Of a DNA stretch of 64,000 nucleotides, positions 61,620 through 64,000 are shown piece by piece. Numbering within the stretch: the first letter of the stretch is position 1; each line of letters begins with the position of its first letter. Under the pieces are notes generated by a model. That model was not told the DNA's origin. It ran no database searches and saw nothing but the letters and a program-made list of their open reading frames with translations. This DNA is from DASUCS01 sp041166745. Its GTDB lineage: Bacteria; Actinomycetota; Acidimicrobiia; Acidimicrobiales; JACDCH01. The position numbers and the translations under genes are program-made. The stretch is taken from positions 62,001-126,000 of the forward strand of contig JBEEGH010000034.1 of the NCBI GenBank assembly GCA_041166745.1, given 5' to 3'.

Positions 61620-61662
61620 CTCCTTCTGGCGGGCGGGCGGACCATTGCAGGACCAGAAGGAG
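61620..61662 (+). promoter_or_regulatory. Ribosome-binding-site-sequestering hairpin of the HAF-repeat gene
   Basis: CTCCTTCTGG (61620-61629) is exactly complementary to CCAGAAGGAG (61653-61662), a 10-bp stem with a 23-base loop. The 3' arm contains the Shine-Dalgarno AAGGAG, 7 bases before the ATG at 61670. Such a stem should block ribosome binding until it is opened. Confidence 0.6.
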
Positions 61663-61669
61663 TTCCAAA

Positions 61670-63034
61670 ATGGTTCTCGTCGCGCACGCAAAGACCCGCC
61701 GGATCCGAGCTCGATTCGGCTGTCAGGCCTTCGTCGTTGTTCTCCTCGCTTCGTTCGGCGGGTCGGCGCAGGCGGCTGCCGCCCCCACTTCCACGTACCG
61801 GGTCGATGATCTCGGCGCGCTTCCCGGAGACAGCGGCAGCGTGGCCACAGGCATCAATGCCGCCGGCCAAGTTGTCGGCTGGTCGACCGGGCCGACAGGC
61901 ACCCGCGCGTTCGTCTACACGGACGGCGCCGGGATTCAGCTGCTGGTCGCACCCGGCGGCCGCCCCCACACCGTTGCGCGCGCGATCAACGACGCGGGCG
62001 TTGTCGTGGGATCGGCCACGACGGGCGGCACGGATCTCGGGCATGCGGTTCGCTGGACCAACGGCGTGCCGCGCGATCTCGGAACGCTCGGTGTCGGGCC
62101 CTTCAGTGAGGGTTACGGCATCAACGCGGCCGGCACGGTGGTCGGATACTCGTACGTCGATGGTGCGCACCTCGACGGCACGCATGGATTCATGCAGACG
62201 GACCCGACGGCGATGGTCGACATCACGCCGGATGGCGCCGCCGAGGCTCACGGCGTCAACTCCTTCGGACAGGTCGCCGGCTGGCGCAACGGTCGAGCGT
62301 TTCGTTGGCAGGCCGGTGCGTTCACCGATCTGGGCGTGCCGATCGGCTTCGCCTACAGCTTCGGCTACGCGATCAACGCCTCAGGCCAGGTCGCCGGCTC
62401 GACCATCTCCGCCAGCGGCAACACCGAACGCGCCTTCCGCTACACCGACGGCGTCGGCAGCGTTCCTCTGGGTGGGGTCGGTGAGCACAACAGCGCCTTC
62501 GGCATCAACGGCAACGGCGACGTCGTCGGCCGGGGTCGTGCCGTCGCCGGACCGATGAGGGCGTTCATCTCCACGGACAGCAACGGCATGGTCGATCTGA
62601 GCACACTGATCGACCCGGCATCGGGGTGGGTACTCCTCGGCGCGAACGGGATCAACGATGCCGGGCAGATCGCCGCCTACGGCTCGAACAACCTCACCGG
62701 GCAATCGCACGCGGTTCGACTGACGCCCGTCGGCATCGGTTCGCTGCCCCCGGCCGCACCGACGAGGCTGTCCGCGGTGGGCGCCACCACGTCGAGCATT
62801 CGGCTGACGTGGACGGACAACGCGTCGAACGAGACCGGCTTTCGGGTCGAGCGGCGGACGGGAACGAACGCGTTCGCGCTGTTGAGCTCGATCGGTCCCA
62901 ATACGACGTCCTTCGTGGACAGCACTGCGCTCGCAGGGAGGACCTACGGCTACCGCGTCTACGCATACAACGGTGCCGGATCGTCGGCGCTCTCGAACGT
63001 CGTGTCCGCGCGGACGTCGAGACGAAACCGCTGA
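61670..63034 (+). CDS. Secreted HAF-repeat protein with fibronectin type III domain
   Basis: A 454-residue exported protein. The signal peptide (RARFGCQAFVVVLLASFGGSAQAAAA) is followed by about eight HAF-type repeats (pattern GINAAGQVVGWSTGPTGTRAFVYTDG and GYAINASGQVAGSTISASGNTERAFRYTDG), then a C-terminal FnIII module (APTRLSAVGATTSSIRLTWTDNASNETGFRVERRTG). HAF repeats form extracellular beta structures of unknown ligand. Start ATG 61670 with AAGGAG before it, held in a hairpin. It converges on the methyltransferase gene, 8 bases away. Confidence 0.87.
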   Translation: MVLVAHAKTRRIRARFGCQAFVVVLLASFGGSAQAAAAPTSTYRVDDLGALPGDSGSVATGINAAGQVVGWSTGPTGTRAFVYTDGAGIQLLVAPGGRPHTVARAINDAGVVVGSATTGGTDLGHAVRWTNGVPRDLGTLGVGPFSEGYGINAAGTVVGYSYVDGAHLDGTHGFMQTDPTAMVDITPDGAAEAHGVNSFGQVAGWRNGRAFRWQAGAFTDLGVPIGFAYSFGYAINASGQVAGSTISASGNTERAFRYTDGVGSVPLGGVGEHNSAFGINGNGDVVGRGRAVAGPMRAFISTDSNGMVDLSTLIDPASGWVLLGANGINDAGQIAAYGSNNLTGQSHAVRLTPVGIGSLPPAAPTRLSAVGATTSSIRLTWTDNASNETGFRVERRTGTNAFALLSSIGPNTTSFVDSTALAGRTYGYRVYAYNGAGSSALSNVVSARTSRRNR

Positions 63035-63042
63035 CCGTTCGC

Positions 63043-63915
63043 TCACCCCACGGGACGTTGGCCGAGCACGAGCGCCAACGGCGTCGGCCCGGATGGTGTC
63101 GCCGTGTGGACCGCCTCGAAGCCGGCGTCCGCCAGCAATTTGCCGGCGGCGTCCGGGTCGAGCAGGGTGCCGCCGCCTCGGATCCACCGCAGCGCAGCCG
63201 TCGCGTCAGCGAGCGCGTCGGGCGCGGGCTTGTTCAGACCGAGTGCCACCCAGCCGCCCGGGCGCAACGCTCGCACGACCGCGGGTAAACCGTCGGCGAG
63301 CGCGGCTTCGGTGAGAAAGAACGTCGGGATCCACGCGCAATCGAACGCGTCGGTGTCGTCGATGCTCGCGAGGTCTTGCGGGCGCAGCGTGATGCGACTC
63401 GCGAGGCCCGCGTCCGCGACGTTGGCCCGCGCGCGTTCGAGCGAGACCTCCCAGGGATCGATCCCGACGACGGTGGCGGACGGCCAGACGTTCGTCGCGG
63501 CGATGGCGAGCAGGCCGACACCGGTACCGACGTCCAGGAAGCTCGTCACCTCGGCGAGGTCGGAGTGCGATGAGGCGATCAGCATCGGGATCATGGCCGA
63601 CGCCCGACCAAAGCCGTCGAGGATCGCGGGATCGGTGAAGGTCCAGCCCGGCGCCTTGCCAGGGTGATCGAGCAAGTCCGTCGCCTGGTGGAGGGACATC
63701 CGGATGATCCCGAGGACCATGGCCGCCTGCGGCGGCGGCAGCTCGTGGAGATCCGTGAGGCCGCCTGCGGTCGATACCGCGTGCAGTGCGGTCACGATCT
63801 CGGGCGGTGCCTGCGCGTCCGGCTGCTGCAGCGCGAGCTCTGCGCCGAGGGCGGCGAGCGCCTCCGTCGCGGTCATCCATCGCATCACCGCGCCCATCAC
63901 GTCTTCAAACACCAT
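63043..63915 (-). CDS. SAM-dependent methyltransferase
   Basis: A 290-residue methyltransferase of the O-methyltransferase/DUF-type class: FLDVGTGVGLLAIAATNVWPSATVVGIDPWEVSLERARANV for motif I and the acidic loop, DCAWIPTFFLTEAAL as motif IV, and LRPGGWVALGL as motif VI. The ~120 N-terminal residues are helical. Start ATG 63915, with AAGGAG 6 bases upstream; the frame is open further but without support. Function not known. Confidence 0.82.
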   Translation of the reverse strand: MVFEDVMGAVMRWMTATEALAALGAELALQQPDAQAPPEIVTALHAVSTAGGLTDLHELPPPQAAMVLGIIRMSLHQATDLLDHPGKAPGWTFTDPAILDGFGRASAMIPMLIASSHSDLAEVTSFLDVGTGVGLLAIAATNVWPSATVVGIDPWEVSLERARANVADAGLASRITLRPQDLASIDDTDAFDCAWIPTFFLTEAALADGLPAVVRALRPGGWVALGLNKPAPDALADATAALRWIRGGGTLLDPDAAGKLLADAGFEAVHTATPSGPTPLALVLGQRPVG

Positions 63916-64000
63916 CCACCGCTCCTTCGTCACAGCCCGCACCGGCTCGTCGGACCCGATCATGCACCCACGCACCAGATCGCACATCCGTGGAACCACC

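Overview
The window is about two-thirds G+C and densely coded, with many GTG starts and no intergenic gap over 300 bases. It looks like chromosome from a free-living, metabolically versatile actinobacterium, plausibly an uncultured Acidimicrobiia-type lineage. Pointers are an Lhr helicase next to Nei as in mycobacteria, F420-type enzymes (an LLM oxidoreductase and a Ddn-like protein), mycothiol-type enzymes (a maleylpyruvate-isomerase-fold protein and an Rv2466c-like protein), an ECF42 sigma factor with a DGPF/YciI partner, several family III CoA-transferases, and a TCACAGC-type direct-repeat operator. I see no transposase, phage gene, CRISPR array, rRNA or tRNA. The taxonomic call is an inference from gene content.

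Layout. 1-6 kb: DNA repair (nei, lhr) and a divergent DtxR-family metal regulator. 6-7 kb: a VOC protein followed by a DsrE-family gene with an in-frame TGA exactly where the family has its redox cysteine, followed by a hairpin. I read this as a selenoprotein, and it is the most notable item. 7-14 kb: amidohydrolase, a membrane-anchored Hsp70-like protein, an ASCH-like protein, a divergent aminotransferase/MocR pair and a LysM lipoprotein. 14-19 kb: YceI, ApbE and a ferric-reductase-like membrane protein around a PhoP-like triple repeat, then small thiol and F420 enzymes and an HtrA protease. 19-25 kb: envelope proteins, amtB-glnK and a secreted LVIVD protein. 25-30 kb: a lactonase-like hydrolase and a cobalt-type nitrile hydratase operon translationally coupled to an acyl-CoA synthetase under a TetR gene. 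30-36 kb: cupin, epoxide hydrolase and an L-fucose-type oxidative sugar operon. 36-52 kb: CoA-transferases, F420 and thiol enzymes, a MarR/YceI module with three operator copies, ferredoxin, an E1/ColD-like sugar 3-dehydratase (His in place of the PLP lysine), PhyH, an MFS pump and an acyl-CoA dehydrogenase. 52-56 kb: BVMO, SDR and PF10118 genes facing a TetR gene. 56-64 kb: miscellaneous enzymes, ECF42/YciI, and a secreted HAF-repeat protein behind a structured leader whose last hairpin buries the ribosome binding site.

How it works together. Much of the content is catabolic: nitriles to amides with separate acid activation, L-fucose-like sugars to keto acids, ketones to esters, and CoA-thioester handling. 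It is paired with redox and stress functions (YceI, ferredoxin, DsrE, thiol enzymes) and local one-component regulators lying next to their likely targets. Two nearly identical hairpins 21 kb apart, differing by compensatory changes, suggest a dispersed terminator family in this genome.
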